In this document: piece by piece, positions 34,934-42,455 of the stretch | Layout of the letters: every line of letters begins with the position of its first letter | How positions within the stretch are numbered: the stretch's first letter is position 1 | Assembly (NCBI GenBank): GCA_964638035.1 | Contig: CAZWXD010000015.1 | Span: 14,445 to 78,444, forward strand | DNA from: JAGGAG01 sp964638035 | GTDB lineage: Bacteria; Gemmatimonadota; Gemmatimonadetes; Gemmatimonadales; GWC2-71-9 | Direction: 5' to 3' | DNA: 64,000 bases | The notes under the pieces: model-generated | Seen by the model: only the letters and a program-made list of their open reading frames with translations | Databases searched by the model: none | What the model was told of the DNA's origin: nothing | Made by a program: the position numbers and the translations under genes

Positions 34934-35904
34934 GGGCGCTGGTCACCGGGGCCACGGGCTTCGTCGGCGGCCACCTGGTGGACCGGCTGCTGGCGGCGGG
35001 CGACGAGGTGACGGCACTGGTCCGCTCGCCGGCCCGCGCTGCCGGCATGGCGGACCGGGGCGTGCGCCTGGTGCAGGGCGACCTGCACGACCACGCGGCC
35101 CTGCGCGACGCGGCACGGGCCCAGCAGGTGGTGTACCACGTGGCCGCCCTGGTGGGCGCCACCGACGAGGCCGAGTTCCTCCGCGCCAACCGCGAGGGCA
35201 CGGCCAACGTCGTGGCCGCCATGGAAGCGGTGGCCCCGTACGCCCGGCTGGTGCTGGTGAGTTCCCTGGCGGCTGCCGGACCGGCCGTCGCGGGTCGGCC
35301 GCGCAAGGAGGGCGAACCCGCTGCACCCGTGACCATGTACGGCCGCAGCAAGCTGGCCTCCGAGGAGGTGGTGCGCACCAGCGGCCTCCCCTGGGTCATT
35401 GCACGCCCCCCCGCCGTGTACGGACCCCGCGACACCGACAACTTCGCCACCCTGTACCGCCTTGCCCGCCTTGGCATCGGGCCGGTCTTTGGCGACGGCA
35501 GCCAGGAGGTGTCGCTCGTCTACGCGCCCGACCTGGCCGAGGCGCTCCGGCTGGCCGGCGTCACGCCCGGCATCGAGGGGCGCGCGTACTTCACCAATCA
35601 TCCCGAGGTGGTGACCACGCGCGGCATCGTCACTGGCATCGGGCAGTCCATGGGGCGCAGCGTGACGGTGCTGCCGGTGCCCCGGCCGCTTGCCACGGTG
35701 GCGCTGGGTGCCGTGGGCGGGGTCGCCGGCCTGCTCAAGCGCAAGACCATCCTGCGGGCCGACAAGGCGAATGAGTTCTTCCAGCCCGCCTGGACCGCCG
35801 ACCCTGCTGCGATGATGGGCGATACCGGGTGGGTGCCCACCCATGACATGGCGCTCGGCCTGGCGAAGACCTGGGACTGGTACCGGGAGCACGGCGGGGC
35901 GTGA
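34930..35904 (+). CDS. cerR: NAD(P)-dependent epimerase-type reductase, probable ceramide reductase
   Basis: A 324-aa extended short-chain dehydrogenase. The Rossmann motif TGATGFVGG is at residues 6-14, catalytic Ser in LVSSLAA, and Y137-x-x-x-K141 (MYGRSK). The downstream substrate region contains RPPAVYGPRDTDNFATLY. In Caulobacter a member of this family reduces the 3-keto group during ceramide synthesis, and the position between bcerS and a PAP2 gene fits that role. Its ATG overlaps the bcerS stop (ATGA) and its own TGA overlaps the next GTG. Other epimerase or dehydratase activities cannot be excluded from sequence alone. Confidence 0.68.
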   Translation: MRALVTGATGFVGGHLVDRLLAAGDEVTALVRSPARAAGMADRGVRLVQGDLHDHAALRDAARAQQVVYHVAALVGATDEAEFLRANREGTANVVAAMEAVAPYARLVLVSSLAAAGPAVAGRPRKEGEPAAPVTMYGRSKLASEEVVRTSGLPWVIARPPAVYGPRDTDNFATLYRLARLGIGPVFGDGSQEVSLVYAPDLAEALRLAGVTPGIEGRAYFTNHPEVVTTRGIVTGIGQSMGRSVTVLPVPRPLATVALGAVGGVAGLLKRKTILRADKANEFFQPAWTADPAAMMGDTGWVPTHDMALGLAKTWDWYREHGGA

Positions 35905-36821
35905 GTACCGGGCACGGCGAGCTGGACGAGGTGCAGGCCGGGCGAGGACAATGGGGCGTGGGGCGCTACCGTCTTGTCGAGGTGGCGCTTGTTGCATACG
36001 CAGCGCTGGTGGCGGTGACGGCGCTCAGCCGCCTCCACCTCTCGCGGGGCAACGTCGGCATTGCGCTCGCGCATGGGCTCGTCATTGTGCTGGTGTGGCT
36101 CCTGGCGCGGCCCGGCGGGAACGCCACCCGGGAAACCCTGCGCGACATCGCGCCACTGGTGCTGCTGCTTGGCCTCTATGCGGCGCTGGACGTCCTGAGC
36201 GGAGGCGGCGCCATCGCAGCCCACGACGCCACCGTGCTGCACTGGGAGCGCTGGCTCTTCGGCGGGGAACCGGCACGCGAGTGGTGGCAGCGCCACCCGA
36301 GCACCTTCTGGTCCACTGCCCTGCACGGCGTGTACTTCTTCTACTACCTGCTCATTGCGGCGCCGGCGATTGCCTTCCTCGTGCGGCGCGACCGCCAGGC
36401 CTTGCAACGGTACGTGCAGAACGTGATGGTCACCTACCTGCTCTGCTACCTGGTCTTCATCTTCTGGCCCGTGGGTGGCCCGTACTACCAGTATCCAGCG
36501 CCTGCGGGAGCGTTCGTGGACAACCTCCCGGCGCGGCTGGTGCACGCCTCACTCGCCAGCGGCAGCTCCTTCGGCGCGGCCTTCCCCTCGAGCCACGTGG
36601 CCGCCACCATCGCGGCCTGGATCTCGGCGTGGCAGGGATGGCGTCCGCTGGCCTGGGTGCTGCTGGTCCCGGTGGTGCTGATGCCCATTGCCACCGTGTA
36701 CACGCAGATGCACTACGGCGTCGATGCCCTGGCCGGGGTTGTGGTGGGGGTGCTGGTGCCGGCGGTGCTTGAAGCGAAAGGGGCGCCGCACGGCGCCCCC
36801 ATCCCTTCAACAACTACCTGA
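35901..36821 (+). CDS. PAP2/Aur1-like membrane phosphatase or head-group transferase
   Basis: A 306-aa polytopic membrane protein (about six helices) with PAP2 superfamily motifs: AFPSSHVAATIAAWIS (P-S-x-H) and TQMHYGVDALAGVVVGV (the second catalytic His and Asp). The spacing resembles the Aur1/inositol-phosphorylceramide synthase branch as much as simple lipid phosphatases. Overlapping cerR by four bases in the ceramide operon, it may add or remove a phosphate-linked head group on ceramide. GTG 35901 is the coupled start. The last ~15 codons lie in a GC hairpin. Confidence 0.82.
   Translation: MSTGHGELDEVQAGRGQWGVGRYRLVEVALVAYAALVAVTALSRLHLSRGNVGIALAHGLVIVLVWLLARPGGNATRETLRDIAPLVLLLGLYAALDVLSGGGAIAAHDATVLHWERWLFGGEPAREWWQRHPSTFWSTALHGVYFFYYLLIAAPAIAFLVRRDRQALQRYVQNVMVTYLLCYLVFIFWPVGGPYYQYPAPAGAFVDNLPARLVHASLASGSSFGAAFPSSHVAATIAAWISAWQGWRPLAWVLLVPVVLMPIATVYTQMHYGVDALAGVVVGVLVPAVLEAKGAPHGAPIPSTTT
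36780..36799. terminator. hairpin at the end of the ceramide operon
   Basis: GGGGCGCC (36780-36787) and GGCGCCCC (36792-36799) form a perfect 8-bp stem with a 4-base loop inside the last codons of the PAP2 gene, just before the convergent cupredoxin stop. CATCCCTTC follows, so a weak T content only. Possible shared terminator. Confidence 0.4.
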
Positions 36822-36839
36822 CCGTCAGGAGGTACTGCG

Positions 36840-37328
36840 TCAGTTGACCGTCATCTCGCCGTGCATGCCGAGCGCCGAGTGCGGGGTGCAGGTCAAGCCG
36901 TACGTCCCTGCCGGGAACCCGGTGGTGTTCAGGGTGAACACGGCGTCCTGCTCCACGAGAAGGGCGCCGGTGAGCGGGCCCATCCGGTTCGCGCCGAGCG
37001 CGGCGTCGATGGTTGCCTCGGTGCCAGCCGGGATCTTGCCAGCCACGAACGCGACGTTGTGCGGGCCGCCGCTCTTGTTGTGGAACCTGACGACATCACC
37101 GGCCTTCACCGTGAAGGCCTCCGGCACGTACTTGTAGGCGGTGCCCTCGAGCACCATGTTCACGTCGATCGTGGCACCGGTAGCAGCCGGCGTCGTCGCC
37201 GCGGCCGCGGGAGCCTCAGCAGCAGGCGCCGCAGGAGCGGGGGTAGCCGCTGGCGCCTCGGCCTTCTTCTCGCCGCCGCAGGCAGTGAGTACCAGCACCA
37301 GACCCGCGGCCATCGTCGCTACGCGCAT
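36840..37328 (-). CDS. cupredoxin lipoprotein (type-1 copper)
   Basis: A 162-aa envelope electron carrier. Lipobox LVLTAC (C17), an Ala/Pro-rich linker (~20-52), then a plastocyanin/azurin-like domain with H90 (GGPHNVAF), C147, H150 and M155 (CTPHSALGM), the full set of type-1 copper ligands. HGEMTVN ends the protein. It is a plausible electron acceptor for Alternative Complex III encoded 3 kb away, and both have the same Crp/Fnr-type box upstream. It is divergent from a Cys-rich protein and convergent with the ceramide operon. Confidence 0.9.
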   Translation of the reverse strand: MRVATMAAGLVLVLTACGGEKKAEAPAATPAPAAPAAEAPAAAATTPAATGATIDVNMVLEGTAYKYVPEAFTVKAGDVVRFHNKSGGPHNVAFVAGKIPAGTEATIDAALGANRMGPLTGALLVEQDAVFTLNTTGFPAGTYGLTCTPHSALGMHGEMTVN

Positions 37329-37399
37329 CGCAGTCCATCCTCCAGGAGTAGGGGTGCCGGGACATTCCCGGCTGTCACAGCGCTCACAAGATATCGCTC

Positions 37400-37413
37400 G
37401 TGAAGCGCTTCAC
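37400..37413. promoter_or_regulatory. Crp/Fnr-type palindrome between cupredoxin and Cys-rich genes
   Basis: GTGAAGCGCTTCAC is a perfect 14-bp palindrome in the GTGA-N6-TCAC arrangement of Crp/Fnr-family sites; CGTGA and TCACA are the extended half sites. Its centre is 78 bases before the cupredoxin start and 69 before the Cys-rich start. A near-identical site (GTGAAG-N4-TCACAAG) precedes actA. Confidence 0.6.
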
Positions 37414-37475
37414 AAGTCCGCACAGGCCGCCTAACCTTGGGCCACATTCCGCCTTGAAACCGTGACGCATATCAC

Positions 37476-38267
37476 ATGACCACCCCTCCTCCCTGCCGCC
37501 GCCTTGGCCCCCAGTGCCAGGCGCTCAAGGTGATCCTCCGGATCGGCGCACTCGAGGACGGCCAGGCCTCCCTCGACCACGAGGGCACCTGGCTGCTTGG
37601 CCACACCGGCCAGATCACCTTCGGGGACATCTGGAGCGGTGCCGGGGACTTGTACGTGGATGCCGTCCTCCATGTCCCCTGCCGGCACCTCACGGTGGCC
37701 GGAAACCGGGCACAGTGCGGAGCCCACGGCTTTGCTGGGCCCACCCCGCCGAGCCCTCGCCGCCGGACCCAGCCCCGGCAGATGGGTGGGGATCGGTTTC
37801 TCGTGATGCAGCGGATGGAGCTGAAGGAACAGGTGCTTCGCCCCAAGCCGGCACCCCAGGCCCAGGGGCGCGCCTTGCCCATCCTGGCCACCGCCAATCC
37901 CTGCCTGGGGGCACCCTGCACGACGGCAGACCACCGCAGGGGCATGGCCTGCTGCCGGGACCTGCAGCTCGAGATCATGTGCACCCGCCGGCAGGTCCTG
38001 CTCGAGGCCCTCGTCCGGCACCGGAAGTCGCCCTATCTCTGCAAGGTGGACCGGGAGGGAGATTTCTCGCTCGGGGTCGAGATGATCTCGGCGTGCGGGT
38101 ACCTGGCGGACGATGGTGCAGGATGCACCCTCCACGGGCGCCACCGGCGCGACGGGCGCACCGCCAAGCCCGACCTGTGCTTTGACTGGCCCCCCAAGGG
38201 CGAGGGACTGCACCCGGGCTGCGTGTTCCACAAATCCCGGCGACCCGGGAGGCCCCTGAAGGGATAG
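37476..38267 (+). CDS. Cys-rich protein of unknown function
   Basis: A 263-aa soluble protein with 17 Cys and many His in irregular spacing: PCRRLGPQC, HVPCRHLTVAGNRAQC, NPCLGAPC, GMACCRDLQLEIMC, LCKVDREGDFSLG, DGAGC and DLCFDWPPKGEGLHPGCVF. No signal peptide and no CxxCH. The pattern suggests a metal or iron-sulfur protein, but no family was recognised. It is divergent from the cupredoxin and shares the Crp/Fnr-type box, hinting at a respiration-related role. Confidence 0.62.
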   Translation: MTTPPPCRRLGPQCQALKVILRIGALEDGQASLDHEGTWLLGHTGQITFGDIWSGAGDLYVDAVLHVPCRHLTVAGNRAQCGAHGFAGPTPPSPRRRTQPRQMGGDRFLVMQRMELKEQVLRPKPAPQAQGRALPILATANPCLGAPCTTADHRRGMACCRDLQLEIMCTRRQVLLEALVRHRKSPYLCKVDREGDFSLGVEMISACGYLADDGAGCTLHGRHRRDGRTAKPDLCFDWPPKGEGLHPGCVFHKSRRPGRPLKG

Positions 38268-38302
38268 CTGCCGGCCTCCCCTTCCTGCCCCGGTCCGGCC
38301 TG

Positions 38303-38329
38303 TGCAAGTTCATGGCAGTACGGCGTCTA
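38303..38329 (+). promoter_or_regulatory. candidate ECF-type promoter, sigma autoregulation
   Basis: TGCAAGTT (38303-38310) and CGTCTA (38324-38329) are separated by 13 bases, or about 16 from the centre of the upstream element. CGTCTA is a common ECF -10. A transcript from here would start too late for the ATG at 38334, which supports the ATG at 38388. Confidence 0.35.
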
Positions 38330-38387
38330 CCCCATGGATTCACCCCCGGAACACGAGACGCCAACCCCGGGACGCCGGGAGAGGCCC

Positions 38388-38903
38388 ATGGCTGACGAGC
38401 TCGAAGAGCTGTACCAGAGCACGTACACGGCGGTCGTTCGGTACCTGTACCGCAAGGTCTGGGACGCCGACCGCGCGGAGGACCTGGCGCAGGAGGTGTT
38501 CGTGCGCCTGCTGCAGCACCGCCCGGAGAAGCCGCGATCCTGGATCTTTGCTGTTGCCGCCAACCTGGCACGGGATGAGGCCAGGGCAGCGATCCGGCGC
38601 CGGCGGCACCTGACGTTGCTGAGCGCCGAGCCGTCCGCCCTGCCCTCGGCGCCGCTTGCCGCGGAAGACATGCTGGAGCACGATGAGCGGGCAGCAGAGG
38701 TGCAGGAAGCGCTGGACGCACTGACCCCGCGAGACCGCGAGGTGCTCCTGCTCTGGGACGCAGGGCTCAGCTATCCGGAGATTGCCGAACGGACGGGGCT
38801 CGCGGTCGGAGCGATTGGCACGACGCTGGCGCGGGCACGCCGGCGGCTGGTGGCCGCACACCATGCCCAGCACAGCACCGAGGCCGATGTCGCACATTCC
38901 TGA
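38388..38903 (+). CDS. ECF-type RNA polymerase sigma factor
   Basis: A 171-aa sigma-70 family factor with only regions 2 and 4. Region 2 reads LEELYQSTYTAVVRYLYRKVWDADRAEDLAQEVFVRLLQHR...WIFAVAANLARDEARAAIRRRR. Region 4 reads ALDALTPRDREVLLLWDAGLSYPEIAERTGLAVGAIGTTLARARRRL. ATG 38388 is preceded by GGGAGAGG; an in-frame ATG at 38334 lies too near a candidate -10. It overlaps the anti-sigma gene by 17 bases, the classical sigma/anti-sigma arrangement. Confidence 0.93.
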   Translation: MADELEELYQSTYTAVVRYLYRKVWDADRAEDLAQEVFVRLLQHRPEKPRSWIFAVAANLARDEARAAIRRRRHLTLLSAEPSALPSAPLAAEDMLEHDERAAEVQEALDALTPRDREVLLLWDAGLSYPEIAERTGLAVGAIGTTLARARRRLVAAHHAQHSTEADVAHS

Positions 38904-39840
38904 GGACGAACTCCACGCCTACCTCGACCAGGCCCTGGGCCGGTCGCAGTGCGTGGTCATCGAGAGCCACCTGGCGAGTTGCGCCGACTGCCGCCGCGAA
39001 CGCGATGCGATCGCCGCGCTGCGCGACCGGACGACGCTGCTGCTGGGCCAGGCAGCGCCGGCACGGCGCATCGCTCCCTCCTTCGAGGCGCTGCAGCGGC
39101 GCGCGGTGCATGCGCCGGTGTCGCGCCGGGCGCGGCTCCTCCGGCGGGGCATCATGGCCGCGAGCCTGGTTGGAGCCATCGGGATCGGCTACGCGCTCCG
39201 TTCCCTCGAGCCCGCGCCCGAGGCGGCCACGGCCCAGCAGCCGGTCCTGCCGGTGCCGATGCCCGTGGCCGCGCCGGACCGGGCGGGTGGGCAACCCGAC
39301 GTGCACCAGGTGGCGGAGCATCGGTCGAGCCCGGCCCGGGCAAGGGTACCCGCCGGGATCGCCGTGGACCGGAACCCCGCGGTTCCGCCGGCCCCCGTCG
39401 TTGCTGCCATCACGCCGCCTGCCTCGATCGAACTGTCCACGGACACCCTGCCGCAGGAAGAAACCGCCAGCCTCGTGGGCCTCTGGCGCACGGTGCCGTG
39501 GGATGCCGCGGAACAGGCGGCCGGGCGCGAACCGTCGCGGCTGATCGGGGTGCCGGTCGAGCAGGTCCAGGTCCAGCCGAGCAGCCGGGAAGGTGGCAAG
39601 CCGGTCACGGTGGTGGCACAGCGGCTCTCATCGGGTGAGGTCATCCAGACCATCGAGGGCCCGGCAGCCGATGTCACCCAGCTCCTCTCCCGGAGCGGTG
39701 ACGGTGGGCTCGACTCCGCCGGCCGCTCGGCGCAGGCGGTCCGTTCCGGCGACCGGCTGATCGTGGTGACAGGCCAGCTCCCCTCGGACTCGCTGCGCGC
39801 GATGGCGCGGCGGGTGAATGCGGGGATGCGGGTGAGGTAG
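38887..39840 (+). CDS. zinc-finger anti-sigma factor, single-pass membrane
   Basis: A 317-aa membrane protein. The cytoplasmic N-terminus has the ZAS motif H28-x3-C32-x2-C35 (SHLASCADC) after the typical MSHIPEDELHAYLDQAL start. One membrane helix (~residues 88-104, GIMAASLVGAIGIGYAL) is followed by a Pro/Ala-rich linker and a ~150-aa extracytoplasmic domain of unknown type (VVAQRLSSGEVIQTIEGPAADVTQLL, LIVVTGQLPSDSLRAMARRV). It should hold the co-encoded sigma factor until an envelope signal is sensed. Its stop codon is directly followed by the octamer array. Confidence 0.9.
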   Translation: MSHIPEDELHAYLDQALGRSQCVVIESHLASCADCRRERDAIAALRDRTTLLLGQAAPARRIAPSFEALQRRAVHAPVSRRARLLRRGIMAASLVGAIGIGYALRSLEPAPEAATAQQPVLPVPMPVAAPDRAGGQPDVHQVAEHRSSPARARVPAGIAVDRNPAVPPAPVVAAITPPASIELSTDTLPQEETASLVGLWRTVPWDAAEQAAGREPSRLIGVPVEQVQVQPSSREGGKPVTVVAQRLSSGEVIQTIEGPAADVTQLLSRSGDGGLDSAGRSAQAVRSGDRLIVVTGQLPSDSLRAMARRVNAGMRVR

Positions 39841-39965
39841 GGCGTCAGGGCGTCAGGACGTCAGGACGTCAGGGAGAAAAAGGGCCACCGCGGTTTGCGA
39901 TGGCCCTTTCGCTTTCCCTGACGCCCTGACGCCCTGACGCCCTGACGTCCTGACGTCCTGACGCC
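39841..39965. repeat. inverted octamer arrays flanking a hairpin; probable bidirectional terminator
   Basis: The whole convergent gap between anti-sigma and actF is one symmetric structure. Left arm: GGCGTCAG twice, GACGTCAG twice (39841-39872). Right arm: CTGACGCC three times, CTGACGTC twice, CTGACGCC once (39918-39965). Between them AAAGGGCCA (39879-39887) pairs with TGGCCCTTT (39901-39909) across a 13-base loop, with A- and T-rich flanks. The arrays abut both stop codons exactly. Confidence 0.75.
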
Positions 39966-41312
39966 CTACTTCTCCAGGTCGGCCTCGTGCACGAAGTCCT
40001 TCTCGGTGTCTTCGTGATCGTAGTGCTCCACCTCGTGGTGGTGGACCTCACGGCTCAGCGTGTTCTCCGCCAGCCGCGGTGAGATCATGGGCCAGGTGCG
40101 GCCGAAGAGCGCATGGGTGAGGAGAAAGAGGCCCAGGAACAGCGCGGTGGGCCCGACCTCGGGCACCCCGAAGCGCGGCCCGCTCTCTGCCGTGATCGAC
40201 GGCACGATCATCAGGTAGCGCTCCAGCCAGAGCGCCGTGAGGCTCACCAGGGCCACGGCGGGCAGGATGACCCGGTTCTTCTTGGGTGCCACGCCCAGCA
40301 GCACGATGAACGGAATGAAGAAGAGGCCGGTGAGGACCGCCTGCGCGACCGGGATCCAGGGGCCCCAGAGCCGCGCGTAGACGAAGCCGGTCTCCTCGGG
40401 GAGGTTGGCATACCAGATGATCTGGAACTGGGCCCACATGAGGTAGGCCCAGAAGACCGAGAACCCGAAGCAGAGCTTGCCCAGGTCATGGCGCTGCTTG
40501 CCCGAGATGAGGTCGCTGACACCGAGCAGCTTGCCGTCGAAGATCATGAGCACGGCCAGCAGCATGTAGCCGCCCAGGAACGATCCCATGAAGAACCAGC
40601 CGCCCAGCAGGTTGGAGTACCAGTGGGGCTGGAGCGCCATCATCCCGTCGAACGCGACCAGGGTGAGGACAATGGCGTAGAGCACGGCATACACCGGCGA
40701 CAGGCGCCGGAGCTTGCCGTAGATCCGCTCCTGTGCGCCCTCGGAGTTGTCGTAGCCGCGCGCCCGGCGCTCGAAGAGCGCCCGCCGGCCGCCGGTGGCC
40801 GCCCCCTGCGCCGCAGCCACGTCGGGGATGAGGTCGGTGCGGACCAGGCGCCAGCCGATCCAGTAGAGGAGCGACAGCCCCACGAAGAGCCGGCCGAACA
40901 TGAAGCCCCGGCTGAGCCACACCGCCTTGCCATGCTGGAGCGAGTGCAGCTGCTCATGCATGTGACCGTAGATGTGGTCGTAGCCCACCGTGAAGATGAG
41001 CACCAGGCCCACGAGCGAGACCGGCGCGAACCAGATCGCCGCCTCCGCGAAGCGGATGACCACGCCCGACCACCGGGCGTTCACGATCTTGTCCACCGCC
41101 GCCACCGCCACGCTGCCGGCGCAGAGGCCGGTGAAGAAGACCCAGTTGACGTGGAAGAGGTGCCATGCGCGCGGCGCATTCTCGCCGCGGATGGTCATGG
41201 CAAACAGGATGAGGCCAAGGACCGCGAGGCCCATGCCCACCCCGAGCCGGGTCTCGTAGCGGCCCGAGAGGCCGGCTTCGACCAGGCGCTGCCGGATGTT
41301 CCGCCCTGGCAT
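39966..41312 (-). CDS. actF: Alternative Complex III subunit ActF
   Basis: A 448-aa integral membrane protein with about ten helices, the ActF/NrfD-like quinol-binding type (ENAPRAWHLFHVNWVFFTGLCAGSVAVAAVDKI, FHVNWVFF and QPHWYSNLLGGWFFMGSFLGG are family-typical). The hydrophilic His/Glu-rich C-terminus (EVHHHEVEHYDHEDTEKD) faces the cytosol. It works with ActC in quinol oxidation at the inner membrane. Its ATG shares one base with the actE stop. Last gene of the operon; no cytochrome oxidase genes follow, unlike in many ACIII loci. Confidence 0.9.
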   Translation of the reverse strand: MPGRNIRQRLVEAGLSGRYETRLGVGMGLAVLGLILFAMTIRGENAPRAWHLFHVNWVFFTGLCAGSVAVAAVDKIVNARWSGVVIRFAEAAIWFAPVSLVGLVLIFTVGYDHIYGHMHEQLHSLQHGKAVWLSRGFMFGRLFVGLSLLYWIGWRLVRTDLIPDVAAAQGAATGGRRALFERRARGYDNSEGAQERIYGKLRRLSPVYAVLYAIVLTLVAFDGMMALQPHWYSNLLGGWFFMGSFLGGYMLLAVLMIFDGKLLGVSDLISGKQRHDLGKLCFGFSVFWAYLMWAQFQIIWYANLPEETGFVYARLWGPWIPVAQAVLTGLFFIPFIVLLGVAPKKNRVILPAVALVSLTALWLERYLMIVPSITAESGPRFGVPEVGPTALFLGLFLLTHALFGRTWPMISPRLAENTLSREVHHHEVEHYDHEDTEKDFVHEADLEK

Positions 41313-41950
41313 CAGTGGGTCCCTCCCGTCGTCGCGGGGGCGGGCGACCGGGCCTGCAGCTCGCGCACATGGTTCACGATCAGCCAGCGGTCCACCTGGC
41401 TGGGGAGCTTGTCACCGTACTTGGGCATCAGGCCCCGCCCGTAGCGGATGATGCTGTAGAGGTACCCGTCGGTGTGCGAGCGGGTCATGGTCGTCAGCAG
41501 CGACGGCACGCCAACGAAGCGCGAGGCCACGAGCCCGGTGCCCGCCCCGTCCTGGCCATGGCACGCACTGCAGAAGGTGTGGTAGAGCGAGTCGCCCCGC
41601 GCCGCACTCGGCGCCAGCATCGGCATGTCGGGACCGGGCACCGGCATCCCCGTGCCCGCCTTCGTGGGGTTCACCAGGCGGTCGGCCGCCGCCTGGTCGA
41701 AGGCGTAGGCCAGGTTCGCCCCGTCACCGATGTCCCAACTGGCCTCGCCCCCACCCACCGGCACCGTGCCCTTCACGGCGGTGCGGGGCACGTCCGCGCG
41801 AGAATAGGGATTCACCGCCGGGCTGTAGATCATCTGGTCGAACCACGCGATGTGGTACCAGAGCTGGTCGGGCGACGGCACGGTGTTGTACCAGAAGTCG
41901 CATCCCGCCAGGGCCATCGGCAGCAGGGCCGCGAGGAGCCTACGCCGCAT
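41312..41950 (-). CDS. actE: Alternative Complex III monoheme cytochrome c, ActE
   Basis: A 212-aa lipoprotein cytochrome (lipobox MALAGC). The N-terminal part (DQLWYHIAWFDQMIYSPAVNPYSRADVPR) is the ActE/ActD-partner element. The C-terminal domain has one CxxCH (FCSACHGQDGAGTG) and an axial Met in GLMPKYGDKLP. ATG 41950 overlaps the actD stop by 11 bases; a longer start would lack the lipobox position. It is the likely exit point for electrons to cupredoxin or an oxidase. Confidence 0.92.
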   Translation of the reverse strand: MRRRLLAALLPMALAGCDFWYNTVPSPDQLWYHIAWFDQMIYSPAVNPYSRADVPRTAVKGTVPVGGGEASWDIGDGANLAYAFDQAAADRLVNPTKAGTGMPVPGPDMPMLAPSAARGDSLYHTFCSACHGQDGAGTGLVASRFVGVPSLLTTMTRSHTDGYLYSIIRYGRGLMPKYGDKLPSQVDRWLIVNHVRELQARSPAPATTGGTH

Positions 41951-42455
41951 GCTGCACCTCCACGGCCACCGCGCCGGCATCCCGCAGGAACTTCTCCGTC
42001 GCGGCGGCCTGGTCCCGCGCCGCCGGGACGAAGATCCCGATCCGGTCGTCGCTGAAGCGCTCGTCGTACCTGACGCCCTTCTTCCGGAGCGTGGTGGCGA
42101 GCAGGGCCACGCCGCCCAGGGTGACGAGCGAGGCCACCAGCACGGTGAGCTCGAACATGATCACGACGAAGGCCGGCATGGCCACGATGGACTTGCCGCC
42201 CACCAGGACGGGCCAGTCGCGGTTCATCCAGACCTGCATCGAGATGGCGGCCGCGAGGCCGGTGATGCCGCCGATGAGGGTGAACATCCGCACGGGGCTG
42301 GTGCCATGCCCGGCGGCGTCCTCGATCTCGTGGTTGGGGTGCGAAACGAAGACGGTGAAGTCCTTCCGTCCCTTCGCGCGGAGGTCGCGGATGGCGTCGC
42401 AGGCCGCGTCGATCTGCTCGAACGAGGCGAGGACGCCGGGCGTGATCGCAGCCAT
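41940..42455 (-). CDS. actD: Alternative Complex III subunit ActD (DUF3341)
   Basis: A 171-aa membrane protein with the DUF3341 pattern. A soluble N-terminus (ASFEQIDAACDAIRDLRAKGRKDFTVFVSHPNHEIEDAAG) is followed by two helices (MFTLIGGITGLAAAISMQVWM and MPAFVVIMFELTVLVASLVTLG) and a ferredoxin-like C-terminal tail (RFSDDRIGIFVPAARDQAAATEKFLRDAGAVAVEV). ActD anchors the complex and has no cofactors. The ATG at 42455 shares one base with the actC stop. Confidence 0.92.
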   Translation of the reverse strand: MAAITPGVLASFEQIDAACDAIRDLRAKGRKDFTVFVSHPNHEIEDAAGHGTSPVRMFTLIGGITGLAAAISMQVWMNRDWPVLVGGKSIVAMPAFVVIMFELTVLVASLVTLGGVALLATTLRKKGVRYDERFSDDRIGIFVPAARDQAAATEKFLRDAGAVAVEVQHAA

